A stretch of 64,000 nt of DNA from Chitinophaga eiseniae (GTDB taxonomy: Bacteria > Bacteroidota > Bacteroidia > Chitinophagales > Chitinophagaceae), in contig NZ_FUWZ01000001.1 of the NCBI RefSeq assembly GCF_900167135.1, forward strand, positions 1,598,336 to 1,662,335, read 5' to 3'. Below are positions 51,388 through 58,647 of this stretch, in pieces (positions within the stretch are counted from its first letter, which is position 1; each line of letters begins with the position of its first letter). A program made the position numbers and the translations under genes. Under the pieces are notes generated by a model that was not told the DNA's origin, made no database searches, and saw only the letters and a program-made list of their open reading frames with translations.

Positions 51388-51409
51388 AAAAAAAGCACCT
51401 TAGAGGTGC
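51388..51409 (-). terminator. Terminator of the winged-helix regulator operon
   Basis: On the minus strand GCACCT-CTA-AGGTGC is followed by seven T. The stem overlaps the stop codon of the winged-helix gene, so the SDR operon downstream needs its own promoter. Confidence 0.75.
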
Positions 51410-51684
51410 AGGTACTTTTTGATATCCTCCACATACTGTTCAAAGGCTTTGCGGCCTTTGGCGGTCAGTTTGCAGATGGTATGCGGATAGTTGCCCTTAT
51501 AGGTTTTAATCACTTCTATATAAGCCGCTTCACTCAGTTTTTTGATCTGATGGCTCAGGTTTCCCTGTGTAGTGCTGGTAGCCTCCATCAGATAGGCAAA
51601 ATCTGCCTGTTTTAATTTAATCAGCACAGAGACGATCGCCAGCCGCACCGGTGTATTTAAGACAGGATCTAAATCATTGAACAT
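51400..51684 (-). CDS. Winged-helix (HTH_34/MarR-like) transcriptional regulator
   Basis: A 94-residue single-domain regulator. PVRLAIVSVLIKLKQADFAY gives the first helices, MEATSTTQGNLSHQIKKLSE the recognition HTH and YKGNYPHTICKLTAKGRKAF the wing, matching the winged-helix family of stand-alone Bacteroidota regulators. It lies 10 nt after a membrane-protein gene. A shared palindromic site lies in front of that operon and of the SDR operon, so it is the likely repressor of both. Confidence 0.88.
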   Translation of the reverse strand: MFNDLDPVLNTPVRLAIVSVLIKLKQADFAYLMEATSTTQGNLSHQIKKLSEAAYIEVIKTYKGNYPHTICKLTAKGRKAFEQYVEDIKKYLHL

Positions 51685-51694
51685 CCGCTTCTGT

Positions 51695-52267
51695 TTATAT
51701 TGTTGACTTTTTAAGCAGGTACCCCGGCGCCAGATAGCCGCCGAGTACGGCTATGCCCAGCAGTAAAGGGGCATACTGGCCGGGCACAAAGATACTGGCC
51801 ACCGCCAACATAAAAAACAATATACCGCCTGAGATCAATGGCCTGAAACGAAGTACCAGTCCCGTTACCAGCGTGCCGGCGCCTCCAATGAGCATATTGC
51901 CGGTGAAAGGTTGCTGGTGTTGCAGTACGTTGATCAATACGGAAACGAGGAAACAGATGCCGAGCACCAGCCACAGGTTCTTCAGATAAAAGCCGAGATA
52001 GGTCTGCACTGCCCTGGGTCCGGAATGATAATGCCGGAAGGATAGGAAAATGCCTGCGGCCACCAACACCGGGAAGGGGAGGAAAAACAGTTTAAACGAA
52101 GTAAATGTCCGTAACAGGAAAAAAAGGATACAGCTTGCCGCGATGAGCCAGCCCCACAACAGGAAAAGGTAACTGTGTTCCCGTGCGTTTTCCCGGGTTC
52201 GCGCAATAACTTCCGTGATGATTTTCAGCCCTTGCAGCGGTTCCAGGTTGTTGTCGGTTGTTTCCAT
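51695..52267 (-). CDS. Integral membrane protein of unknown function
   Basis: A 190-residue protein. A short hydrophilic N-terminus (LEPLQGLKIITEVIARTREN) precedes about five TM helices (YLFLLWGWLIAASCILFFLL, LFFLPFPVLVAAGIFLSF, LWLVLGICFLVSVLINVL and others). The stretch before the first helix is typical of small Bacteroidota membrane proteins co-encoded with stand-alone winged-helix regulators. It may sense or modulate the regulator (inference). Confidence 0.8.
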   Translation of the reverse strand: METTDNNLEPLQGLKIITEVIARTRENAREHSYLFLLWGWLIAASCILFFLLRTFTSFKLFFLPFPVLVAAGIFLSFRHYHSGPRAVQTYLGFYLKNLWLVLGICFLVSVLINVLQHQQPFTGNMLIGGAGTLVTGLVLRFRPLISGGILFFMLAVASIFVPGQYAPLLLGIAVLGGYLAPGYLLKKSTI

Positions 52268-52286
52268 ACAATGTTCAACTTTGAAT

Positions 52287-52319
52287 CAAATATAAATATA
52301 GTTTGTGTTACAAACCAAA
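52287..52319 (-). promoter_or_regulatory. Promoter and operator (copy 2) of the membrane protein/winged-helix operon
   Basis: On the minus strand TTTG (plus 52316-52319), a 21-nt spacer and TATATTTG (plus 52287-52294) form a consensus Bacteroidota promoter. The palindrome GTTTGT-GTT-ACAAAC (52301-52315) occupies the spacer. Confidence 0.75.
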
Positions 52320-52385
52320 TTATATTTATGACGGGGGGTATTTCCCGGGCCCTGCTGACACAGCGTTTACAGGAACGGAATTCCG

Positions 52386-52393
52386 TACCTTGG
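52386..52393 (+). promoter_or_regulatory. Near-consensus -7 box 4 nt before a start codon
   Basis: TACCTTGG (one mismatch to TAnnTTTG) ends 4 nt before ATG 52398, which fits a leaderless Crp/Fnr mRNA. Confidence 0.4.
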
Positions 52394-52397
52394 CGCC

Positions 52398-52970
52398 ATG
52401 AAATACCAGGAAGCCATTATTGAAGACTTACTGACGGCTGCTTTTCAGGATGAGGCACTGCGGGACGCCTACTACGAAGCGGCGCAGGAGAAGCGGTTTA
52501 AAAAAGGAGATCTGCTGCTGGAACAGGGGCAGATATGCCGGCATTCCTACATACTGCTCTCCGGCGCTGTCAGGGGATTTTACCTGAAAGACGGCCGGGA
52601 GGTCACCACCTCTTTTTGTTTTACCAGCGACGTGGTGCTGTCATTGGAAAGCGCCACCAGGCTGACACCCAGCCCCGAATCGTTTGAGGTGCTGGAAGAC
52701 AGCCTCGTTGAAGTGGTATCGATGGAGAAAATGGCCCGGCTGCGGGAACGTTTCCCGGTATTTGAAAAAGTATGGACGCTGAGCATGGAGGCCTACGCCA
52801 TCTGGCTGGAAGAAAGGCTGGCCAGCCTGCAGTTTGCCACTGCAAAAGAACGGTACGACCAGCTGGTGGAACGTTATCCGGAGATTGTACGGCAGGTGCA
52901 GTTGAGCCATATCGCCTCTTACCTGGGCATTACCCTCGAAACCCTGAGCCGCATCCGCGCGAAGGGATAA
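52398..52970 (+). CDS. Crp/Fnr family transcriptional regulator
   Basis: A 190-residue protein. The beta-roll sensor half includes FKKGDLLLEQGQICRHSYIL and LSGAVRGFYLKDGREVTTSF; the C-terminal HTH is HIASYLGITLETLSRIRAKG, right at the end. No Fe-S cysteine set is visible. A 16-bp palindrome (52974-52989) begins 4 nt after its stop codon, and the DUF418 gene follows on the same strand, so that gene is the likely target. Confidence 0.9.
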   Translation: MKYQEAIIEDLLTAAFQDEALRDAYYEAAQEKRFKKGDLLLEQGQICRHSYILLSGAVRGFYLKDGREVTTSFCFTSDVVLSLESATRLTPSPESFEVLEDSLVEVVSMEKMARLRERFPVFEKVWTLSMEAYAIWLEERLASLQFATAKERYDQLVERYPEIVRQVQLSHIASYLGITLETLSRIRAKG

Positions 52971-52973
52971 TTA

Positions 52974-53018
52974 TTTGACATATGTCAAACGGCGACTGGC
53001 TGGCATACTTCAATTTTG
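52974..53018 (+). promoter_or_regulatory. 16-bp palindrome plus -7 box before the DUF418 gene
   Basis: TTTGACATATGTCAAA (52974-52989) is a perfect palindrome of Fnr-like form (TTGAC-N4-GTCAA). CAATTTTG (53011-53018) is a one-mismatch -7 box. The palindrome centre lies about 40 bp upstream of the predicted transcription start, the position of class II activators. Confidence 0.65.
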
Positions 53019-53047
53019 CTGCATCAAAATAAAAACAGGATTATTTT

Positions 53048-54232
53048 ATGCAGCCGTTCACACCTGCCAGCAGCCGTATAGACGCGCTGGACGCTATCAG
53101 GGGCGTGGCCCTGGGAGGCATCCTTCTGGTCAACATGGGACTTTTCGCTTTCCCAGCCCTTTACATAAAACCCTCCGCCTTCTGGCCTGGCGCCTCCAGC
53201 AAACTGGTGGAACAGCTGATCAGCTTCTTCGCGGAAGGCAAGTTCGTTTCCATGTTCTCTTTCCTGTTTGGTCTCGGTTTTATCCTCTTCCTGCAAAGCG
53301 CGGAGAGAAAAGGACTCCCACCGGTGCGGTTGTTCCTTCGCCGCCTGCTGGTGCTGCTGGGCATCGGCTGGATACACGCTCACCTGATCTGGTTTGGCGA
53401 CGTACTGTGTTTTTACAGCGTGCTGGGCATCCTATTGCTTTTTTTCAGGAAGATGTCCCCGCCGGCGCTGCTGAAATGGGCCGTTGGCCTGCTGGTAATA
53501 CCGGTGTTCCTGTATGTGACGGCAGGTGCCCTCGTCGGGCCTGACTTCTATAAAGACAGCTTTTCGTATACCGATGCGGGTTATAAGGCGATCGAAGTAT
53601 ATCGTTCCGGTACCCTCCGGCAGCTGTGGCAGCAGAATGCGGCCGACCTGGTAATAACCCGCATCGGCTACCTGATGGAAACGCCGATGATGCTGGCCAT
53701 GTTCCTGCTGGGCGCCTACGCAGGCAAGAGAGGTATCTTCCGCCAGCCGGCCGCACATGCGGCGCTGGTCCGTAAAGTGCAGACCTGGAGCGCTCTTGCC
53801 GGCTGGCCGCTGGTGATTGCGGTGGCGCTCTTCGGCGGCGGCGACCCCACCACGCCGGCAGGCGGCAACATGATGATGCTGGACGGCTACATAGCAAGCC
53901 CCCTTATCGGTATATTTTACATCGCCACCCTCGTCCGCCTGCTGCAACGTGCTCAATGGCAGCAGTGGCTGCGGCCCTTCCAGTCCGCCGGGCGGATGGC
54001 GGCCACTAACTATCTCCTGCAATCTGTTATCTGTGTATGCATATACTATAGTTTCGGCGGCGGACTGTATGCTTATGCCAATCCTCCCATGTACCTGCTC
54101 ATCTGGGTAGCCGTGCTGGGAGTTCAACTCGCCGTCAGTTCCTGGTGGATGGACCACTTCCGCTTCGGCCCGGTGGAATGGATATGGCGGAAACTGACTT
54201 ACGGTAAAGCCTACGCGATGAAAGCGGAATAA
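53048..54232 (+). CDS. DUF418 family integral membrane protein
   Basis: A 394-residue membrane protein. It starts with the DUF418-type RIDALDAIRGVALGGILLVN and the FFAEGKFVSMFSFLFGLGF motif (residues about 60-80). Multiple TM helices follow, and the C-terminal DUF418 domain includes GRMAATNYLLQSVICVCIYY and WWMDHFRFGPVEWIWRKLTY. The family is of unknown function (YeiB-like). It follows the Crp/Fnr gene and a 16-bp palindrome, so it probably belongs to that regulon. Confidence 0.93.
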   Translation: MQPFTPASSRIDALDAIRGVALGGILLVNMGLFAFPALYIKPSAFWPGASSKLVEQLISFFAEGKFVSMFSFLFGLGFILFLQSAERKGLPPVRLFLRRLLVLLGIGWIHAHLIWFGDVLCFYSVLGILLLFFRKMSPPALLKWAVGLLVIPVFLYVTAGALVGPDFYKDSFSYTDAGYKAIEVYRSGTLRQLWQQNAADLVITRIGYLMETPMMLAMFLLGAYAGKRGIFRQPAAHAALVRKVQTWSALAGWPLVIAVALFGGGDPTTPAGGNMMMLDGYIASPLIGIFYIATLVRLLQRAQWQQWLRPFQSAGRMAATNYLLQSVICVCIYYSFGGGLYAYANPPMYLLIWVAVLGVQLAVSSWWMDHFRFGPVEWIWRKLTYGKAYAMKAE

Positions 54233-54252
54233 AACATCCGTGTGCAACCTCC

Positions 54253-54282
54253 GGCCCTCTGCTGCACGACAGGCAGAGGGCC
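54253..54282 (+). terminator. Terminator after the DUF418 gene
   Basis: GGCCCTCTGC (54253-54262) and GCAGAGGGCC (54273-54282) form a perfect 10-bp stem, followed by ATTTTGTATTTT. Confidence 0.8.
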
Positions 54283-54301
54283 ATTTTGTATTTTCACATG
54301 T

Positions 54302-54372
54302 CGGCTAAAAGCCCGATATTTCGGATGATCGGCTAAAAGCCCGATTTTTTGAAAAAACGGCTAAATGCCCGA
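54302..54372 (+). repeat. Three palindromic repeats at exact 28-bp period
   Basis: CGGCTAAAAGCCCGAT occurs at 54302-54317 and 54330-54345, and a variant CGGCTAAATGCCCGA at 54358-54372. Starts are 28 bp apart in both steps, with two unrelated 12-nt spacers. The first two copies contain GGCT-AAA-AGCC, a 4-bp inverted repeat. They lie between a terminator and the ogt start. Confidence 0.75.
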
Positions 54373-54386
54373 CAGTACCATTACAC

Positions 54387-54914
54387 ATGAAAGGAAACCA
54401 TCGCACCATATATCAGAGCCGGGTAACAACACCGCTGGACATTATGATTGCCGGCGCTACCGACGAAGGCGTATGCCTGCTGGAATTTACCGAACGGAAA
54501 ATCCTGGAAGCGCAATGGACCGGTCTCCGCAGACTGCTGAAAGCAACTGTTACGGAAGGGCCGCACCCGCATTTCAGCCTGCTGCAGCAGGAACTGGACG
54601 CTTATTTCGCCGGTGAACTGCATACCTTTACGGTGCCATTGCATATGCCGGGAACGGAGTTCCAGCAGGCGGTATGGCAGTTGCTGCTGGCCGTCCCCTA
54701 CGGCGATGTACGCAGCTATAAACAACAGGCCACCCTGCTGCAGCGTTCCGAGGCGGTACGCGCTGTAGGCCATGCCAACGGCATGAACCGTATCTCCATC
54801 ATCGTGCCCTGCCACCGCATCGTGGCGGGCAACGGTCATCTGACCGGCTACGGCGGCGGCATATGGCGCAAAGAGTGGCTGCTGGCCCACGAAAGCCGCC
54901 ATCAAAAAAAATAA
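54387..54914 (+). CDS. ogt: Methylated-DNA-protein cysteine methyltransferase
   Basis: A 175-residue O6-alkylguanine-DNA alkyltransferase that transfers the alkyl group from guanine to its own Cys. The active-site motif is IIVPCHRIVAGNG with acceptor Cys in PCHR. The preceding helix-turn-helix (VPYGDVRSYKQQATLLQ, AVRAVGHANGMNRI) binds the DNA, and GYGGGIWRKEWLLAHE closes the domain. The N-terminal about 80 residues are the variable ribonuclease-H-like domain. It lacks the Ada N-terminal regulatory domain. Three 28-bp-spaced repeats lie directly upstream. Confidence 0.95.
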   Translation: MKGNHRTIYQSRVTTPLDIMIAGATDEGVCLLEFTERKILEAQWTGLRRLLKATVTEGPHPHFSLLQQELDAYFAGELHTFTVPLHMPGTEFQQAVWQLLLAVPYGDVRSYKQQATLLQRSEAVRAVGHANGMNRISIIVPCHRIVAGNGHLTGYGGGIWRKEWLLAHESRHQKK

Positions 54915-54971
54915 ATAATATTGGGTGATCTTTCAACTTTTGTGGTATCAATGGCTGAATAAACTGTTTTT

Positions 54972-55508
54972 ATGACCACCTTCACAGACCAGGAACTGAT
55001 CGTTCAACTGAAAGCAGGCGACCGCCATGCAACGGCCGTTATTTACCAGGCCTATTTTCCCATGGTGGCCGCTTATGTGCAGCAACACAACGGCCACCCG
55101 GCCGATGCGGAAGACGTTTTCCAGGAGGTGATGCTGGCACTGGTGCAGAAAATACAATCCCCGGATTTTACGCTGACAGCCTCGCTCAAGACATACCTCT
55201 ATGCCATCGCCCGCAACTGCTGGAGTAAACGCATGCGTGACAACCGCCTGCTGCTGCCGGGAACAGCTGCCATCCCGGAAGAAGCTGCCATGCCCGACCT
55301 ATTCCCCGAACCACCCGCCACCACACAGGTACAGGGCTGGCTGGCCCGTATAACGGACAACTGTAAACGCGTTTTAAAAGCCCTCTTTTTTTATCAGCAA
55401 CCCATGGCGCTGCTGGCGCAGAAGATGGGCTGGAAAAACAAACATACCGCCGATAACCAGAAATATAAATGCCTGCAACAGCTGCGGAAAGCAGCCCTGG
55501 AGAAATAA
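54972..55508 (+). CDS. ECF-type RNA polymerase sigma factor
   Basis: A 178-residue sigma-70 family protein. Region 2 is LIVQLKAGDRHATAVIYQAY to HPADAEDVFQEVMLALVQKI with the core-binding DAEDVFQE. Region 4 is shorter than usual (MALLAQKMGWKNKHTADNQK). No anti-sigma FecR-like gene or SusC-type gene is adjacent. It is followed after 39 nt by a Crp/Fnr gene, so the two may be co-expressed. Confidence 0.88.
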   Translation: MTTFTDQELIVQLKAGDRHATAVIYQAYFPMVAAYVQQHNGHPADAEDVFQEVMLALVQKIQSPDFTLTASLKTYLYAIARNCWSKRMRDNRLLLPGTAAIPEEAAMPDLFPEPPATTQVQGWLARITDNCKRVLKALFFYQQPMALLAQKMGWKNKHTADNQKYKCLQQLRKAALEK

Positions 55509-55536
55509 CCCGCTTCATTATCACCCCGAAAAAACA

Positions 55537-55544
55537 GAACTTTG
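55537..55544 (+). promoter_or_regulatory. Near-consensus -7 box 3 nt before a start codon
   Basis: GAACTTTG (one mismatch to TAnnTTTG) ends 3 nt before ATG 55548, consistent with a leaderless transcript independent of the sigma-factor gene. Confidence 0.4.
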
Positions 55545-55547
55545 GGT

Positions 55548-56099
55548 ATGATGAATATTTTCCGTCATTCACCACTCACACAGGAAGACCTGGACCAGCT
55601 GGAGTCATTGATGAAAACCGTACAACTGGAAAAACAGGACTATTTTATCCGGGAAGGACACGTATGCCGGCAGCTGGCTTTTCTCCGCAAAGGGATCCTG
55701 CGTTCTTTTTATGTGAAAGACAACGGGGAGGAAATTACCGACTGTATTATGTTTGAAGGGCAGCTGGTAACGGCTTATGCCAGCCTTATTACCGGCCAGC
55801 CGGCGTTTGAGAATATGCAGGCTATTACGGAATGTGAACTGCAGGTGCTGGACCGCGATGACCTTTACAGGCTCTATGAACAAAATATCCGCTGGGCCAA
55901 CACCGGCCGGGCATTCGGAGAACAGGAATTTGTGATGATGGAACAACGCATCCGCTCCTTTCAGCAGTATACCGCCAAAGAACGTTATGAGGAAATGGTA
56001 CGCCAGCACCCCCGTATGATCCAACAGGTGCCCCTGCAATATCTCGCTTCTTACCTTGGCATCACGCCGCAGCACCTGAGCCGCCTGCGCAAAAGTTAA
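55548..56099 (+). CDS. Crp/Fnr family transcriptional regulator
   Basis: A 183-residue protein. The sensor half contains EKQDYFIREGHVCRQLAFLR and GILRSFYVKDNGEEITDCIM; the C-terminal HTH is YLASYLGITPQHLSRLRKS, at the very end. The start is ATG 55548 or the next codon, 55551. A near-perfect 16-bp palindrome overlaps its stop codon, and a quinone-reductase-like gene follows, so this is the third Crp/Fnr two-gene module of the window. Confidence 0.9.
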   Translation: MMNIFRHSPLTQEDLDQLESLMKTVQLEKQDYFIREGHVCRQLAFLRKGILRSFYVKDNGEEITDCIMFEGQLVTAYASLITGQPAFENMQAITECELQVLDRDDLYRLYEQNIRWANTGRAFGEQEFVMMEQRIRSFQQYTAKERYEEMVRQHPRMIQQVPLQYLASYLGITPQHLSRLRKS

Positions 56100-56105
56100 C
56101 ATTTG
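56090..56105 (+). promoter_or_regulatory. 16-bp near-palindrome, candidate Crp/Fnr operator
   Basis: CAAAAGTTAACATTTG has one mismatched pair (outer CAAA/TTTG and inner GTTAAC match). It overlaps the Crp/Fnr stop codon (56097-56099) and lies 34.5 nt (centre) from the upstream edge of the -7 box at 56132. Confidence 0.5.
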
Positions 56106-56131
56106 TTCAGTGCCGGCAGCAGTACCGCCAC

Positions 56132-56139
56132 TAGCTTTG
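56132..56139 (+). promoter_or_regulatory. -7 box 5 nt before a start codon
   Basis: TAGCTTTG matches TAnnTTTG exactly and ends 5 nt before ATG 56145, so the mRNA may be leaderless. No -33 TTTG at the right spacing is present, which would suit an activator-dependent promoter. Confidence 0.55.
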
Positions 56140-56144
56140 CAGGC

Positions 56145-56723
56145 ATGAAAAAGATATTGATCGTTAACGGTCACCCCGACCGCGAAAGCTACAACACGCA
56201 ATTACAGGAAGCCTATAAAACCGGCGCACTGCAATCCGGCGCCGACGTGACAGAGATACACCTCGGCTCGCTGCAGTTCGACCCTAACCTGCGTTATGGT
56301 TACCGTAAAAGAATGGAACTGGAGCCGGACCTGCTGGATGCCTGGGAGAAAATAAAGGCAGCGCAGCATATCGTATGGATCTTTCCCGTGTGGTGGGGTT
56401 CCCTGCCCGCGCTCACCAAAGGCTTCTTTGACCGGCTCTTTTTACCCGGACTGGCTTTCCGGTATAAGGAAAACAGCATGCTCATAGAAAAGAAACTCAA
56501 AGGCAAAACATCCCGCCTCATCTGTACCATGGATACCCCCATCTGGTTCCACAACCTGTATTACCAGGCTACCGGCGTGCGGGCTGTCCGCAGCCAGATA
56601 CTGCGTTTCTGCGGAATTAAAATAACAGGGACTACTTACATAGCCCCTATTAAACATCTCAAACCGGGAGGTAAAGAAAAGGGCATACAGCAAGTGATGG
56701 CCCTCGGACAACGTTTACGCTAG
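56145..56723 (+). CDS. Flavodoxin-fold NAD(P)H-dependent oxidoreductase (quinone reductase)
   Basis: A 192-residue protein of the NQO/MdaB/KefF group. The FMN-binding start is KILIVNGHPDRESYNTQLQ, AQHIVWIFPVWWGSLPALTK is the conserved WWGS/P active-site loop, and GLAFRYKENS matches the family. It transfers two electrons from NAD(P)H to quinones or azo/nitro compounds. ATG 56145 gives the FMN-binding loop its normal place. It is the likely target of the upstream Crp/Fnr regulator. Confidence 0.9.
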   Translation: MKKILIVNGHPDRESYNTQLQEAYKTGALQSGADVTEIHLGSLQFDPNLRYGYRKRMELEPDLLDAWEKIKAAQHIVWIFPVWWGSLPALTKGFFDRLFLPGLAFRYKENSMLIEKKLKGKTSRLICTMDTPIWFHNLYYQATGVRAVRSQILRFCGIKITGTTYIAPIKHLKPGGKEKGIQQVMALGQRLR

Positions 56724-56727
56724 TCCG

Positions 56728-57099
56728 TTATTTCACCGAAGTGATCCACCAGGTGTTGCCACAGGGATCTTTTACCCCGCAGGTCCTGCCATAGGGCTGG
56801 TCGCTTAATTCCATCACACTGGTAGCGCCGTGGTTGAGCGCGGCCTGGTAGCTGTTGTCGGCATCGTCCACATAGATGAATACCTGACCCGGCTGCGCTT
56901 TCCACTGGTCGCGTGCATTGCAGAACATGATGGTGCTGTCGCCGATCTGGAATTCCGCGTGGCGAACCAGTTTGTCGTCGTGGAGACTCATATGACTGAG
57001 CGTGGCTGGAAACACTGCCTCCACAAAGGCCTGGAAGTCACGTGCATTTTCGAGCATAAGATAAGGCATGGCGGCATGATGCCCTGCTGGAATCTTCAT
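56728..57099 (-). CDS. VOC-superfamily (glyoxalase/bleomycin-resistance-like) protein
   Basis: A 123-residue protein with two beta-alpha-beta-beta-beta modules: MPYLMLENARDFQAFVEAVF and IMFCNARDQWKAQPGQVFIY, then YGRTCGVKDPCGNTWWITSV at the C-terminus, as in the PhnB/YycE group. ATG 57099 is chosen because earlier codons do not resemble the family. It lies 79 nt downstream of the AraC gene on the same strand. The substrate is unknown. Confidence 0.88.
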   Translation of the reverse strand: MKIPAGHHAAMPYLMLENARDFQAFVEAVFPATLSHMSLHDDKLVRHAEFQIGDSTIMFCNARDQWKAQPGQVFIYVDDADNSYQAALNHGATSVMELSDQPYGRTCGVKDPCGNTWWITSVK

Positions 57100-57178
57100 A
57101 ATAGTAGCTATTAAATAGTGAAACAATACTGCGAAGCTAGTTTCAGCAGTGTTGTTAAAATTGGAAAAACGCGACATT

Positions 57179-57973
57179 TTAATCCATCCAGGCAGTGGCG
57201 CCGGAACGGCCGGAGAAAAAGGCTTTGGGGTGTTCGCCGGAGAACTCCCTGAAATCATGGATGAAATGGGACTGGTCGTAGTAACCACAATCCAGGGCTA
57301 TTTGCGTGAGGGATGGCGCGTTGGGGCCGTATCGCCGGATAGCGGCATGGAAGCGGGCGATACGCGAAAACATTTTGGGGCTGAAGCCGGCATAATGCCG
57401 GAACTGTCTTTCAAACTGTCGGGTAGACAGGTAGTGGTCCTGCGCCAGTTGTTTCACCGGCGCCATGCCCTGGGTTTCAATAATGGTCTGAATCGCACGG
57501 AAGACAGGCGGTTGCATATTGTCCTGACGGGACAACCGCTGTTCGAAAAATGTTTCCAGTATGGAAACCCGTTGCGTATGGCTGATGGCGAGCGCCATTT
57601 TTTCTTCCAGCTGCAAGCCTGTCTGCGCCAGTAAAGTGTGCAGGTCAGGCATCTGGTTGATCATCTCGCTGGCGGGCATGTTGAATAACAGCGGGATCGC
57701 CTGTGGATAAAGATAAACGCCGAACATGCCGAAGCCGCTGTTGACATGGAACTTACGGGTGGTTTGACTCTGGCCGTGGACGCCGGCGGAAAACGAAACG
57801 TCCTTTGCACCGTCAGGCAGTAGTTCATCAAACAGGCCATGGTAGTGAAATAGTAATTCCGGGCACATGTCTGCCATAGCGTGATGGGTGTAAGGCCGGT
57901 CACTCTCCAGTGCCCAGTAGAATCTCACTATGCCGCGAAACCTGGCCGATGGCCGTATGGTCTGATAATGCAT
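57179..57973 (-). CDS. AraC-family regulator with DUF6597-like N-terminal domain
   Basis: A 264-residue protein. The N-terminus YQTIRPSARFRGIVRFYWAL is typical of small AraC regulators with a DUF6597-type sensor. The C-terminal HTHs are PVKQLAQDHYLSTRQFERQF and LTQIALDCGYYDQSHFIHDF, ending EHPKAFF. A TACCTTTA near -7 box is seen upstream on the minus strand (about 58003-58010). It may control the VOC gene downstream. Confidence 0.9.
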   Translation of the reverse strand: MHYQTIRPSARFRGIVRFYWALESDRPYTHHAMADMCPELLFHYHGLFDELLPDGAKDVSFSAGVHGQSQTTRKFHVNSGFGMFGVYLYPQAIPLLFNMPASEMINQMPDLHTLLAQTGLQLEEKMALAISHTQRVSILETFFEQRLSRQDNMQPPVFRAIQTIIETQGMAPVKQLAQDHYLSTRQFERQFRHYAGFSPKMFSRIARFHAAIRRYGPNAPSLTQIALDCGYYDQSHFIHDFREFSGEHPKAFFSGRSGATAWMD

Positions 57974-58014
57974 GGAACGGGCCGTTTGATGCCGGCATCC
58001 TAAAGGTAAGAAAG

Positions 58015-58593
58015 TCAGAGCAACTGATGTAATTGTGCATATTGCAGCAGCATGATCGTTTTGGCGTCACGGATGCGGCCGTCGGCCACCATGGCCAGGG
58101 CTTTCTCAAAAGGCATTTCCAGCACTTCAATTTCTTCCTGCTCGTCTTCCAGCCCGCCGCCATCATTTATCTTCATCGCGTTGTCATAGGCGGCCACAAA
58201 AAAATACAGGACCTCTGTCACGGAGCCGGGCGACATATAGGCTTCAAATATTTTCTGCACGTCTGTAATGCGGTAGCCGGTTTCTTCCTCAGCCTCCCGG
58301 CGAATGCAGTCTTCCGGGTTACTTTTGTCCAGCAGGCCGGCGCAGGCTTCTATCAGCATACCATCATCGTTACCGTTGATATAGGTAGGCATCCTGAACT
58401 GGCGGGTGAGGACCACCGTCTGCTGCGCTTTGTTGTACAACAGGACCACCGCCCCGTTGCCCCGGTCGTAGGCTTCGCGTGACTGCTGCTCCCAGTCGCC
58501 GTTCCGCTTCCGGTAGTCATAGGTTATTTTTTTCAGCGTGTACCAGTTGTCGGACAGCACGGATGTTTCAACGATTTTTATTCTGGGCGTCAT
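58015..58593 (-). CDS. nudK: Nudix hydrolase, NudK type (GDP-mannose pyrophosphatase)
   Basis: A 192-residue protein. It follows the E. coli NudK pattern: [60 protein letters not shown], and [10 protein letters not shown] with the Nudix box glutamates. The NudK-type ending [17 protein letters not shown] is also present. NudK hydrolyses GDP-mannose and related NDP-sugars to GMP and mannose 1-phosphate. ATG 58593 is used. Divergent from a DeoR regulator, with three TTTGAT repeats between. Confidence 0.9.
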   Translation of the reverse strand: MTPRIKIVETSVLSDNWYTLKKITYDYRKRNGDWEQQSREAYDRGNGAVVLLYNKAQQTVVLTRQFRMPTYINGNDDGMLIEACAGLLDKSNPEDCIRREAEEETGYRITDVQKIFEAYMSPGSVTEVLYFFVAAYDNAMKINDGGGLEDEQEEIEVLEMPFEKALAMVADGRIRDAKTIMLLQYAQLHQLL

Positions 58594-58606
58594 AAAAATG
58601 ATTATA

Positions 58607-58631
58607 TTTGATCGAATTTGATTGTTTTGAT
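58607..58631. promoter_or_regulatory. Three TTTGAT direct repeats, candidate DeoR operator
   Basis: TTTGAT occurs at 58607-58612, 58617-58622 and 58626-58631, that is with periods of 10 and 9 bp, about one helical turn. They sit between nudK and the deoR-type gene. DeoR/GlpR regulators commonly bind tandem repeats of this kind. Confidence 0.6.
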
Positions 58632-58647
58632 CAAAAATAGATAAAAA

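Noticed and set aside
54302..54372. Possible CRISPR array
   Set aside because: Only three units, spacers of 12 nt, repeat of 16 nt, no cas genes nearby; not compatible with CRISPR.
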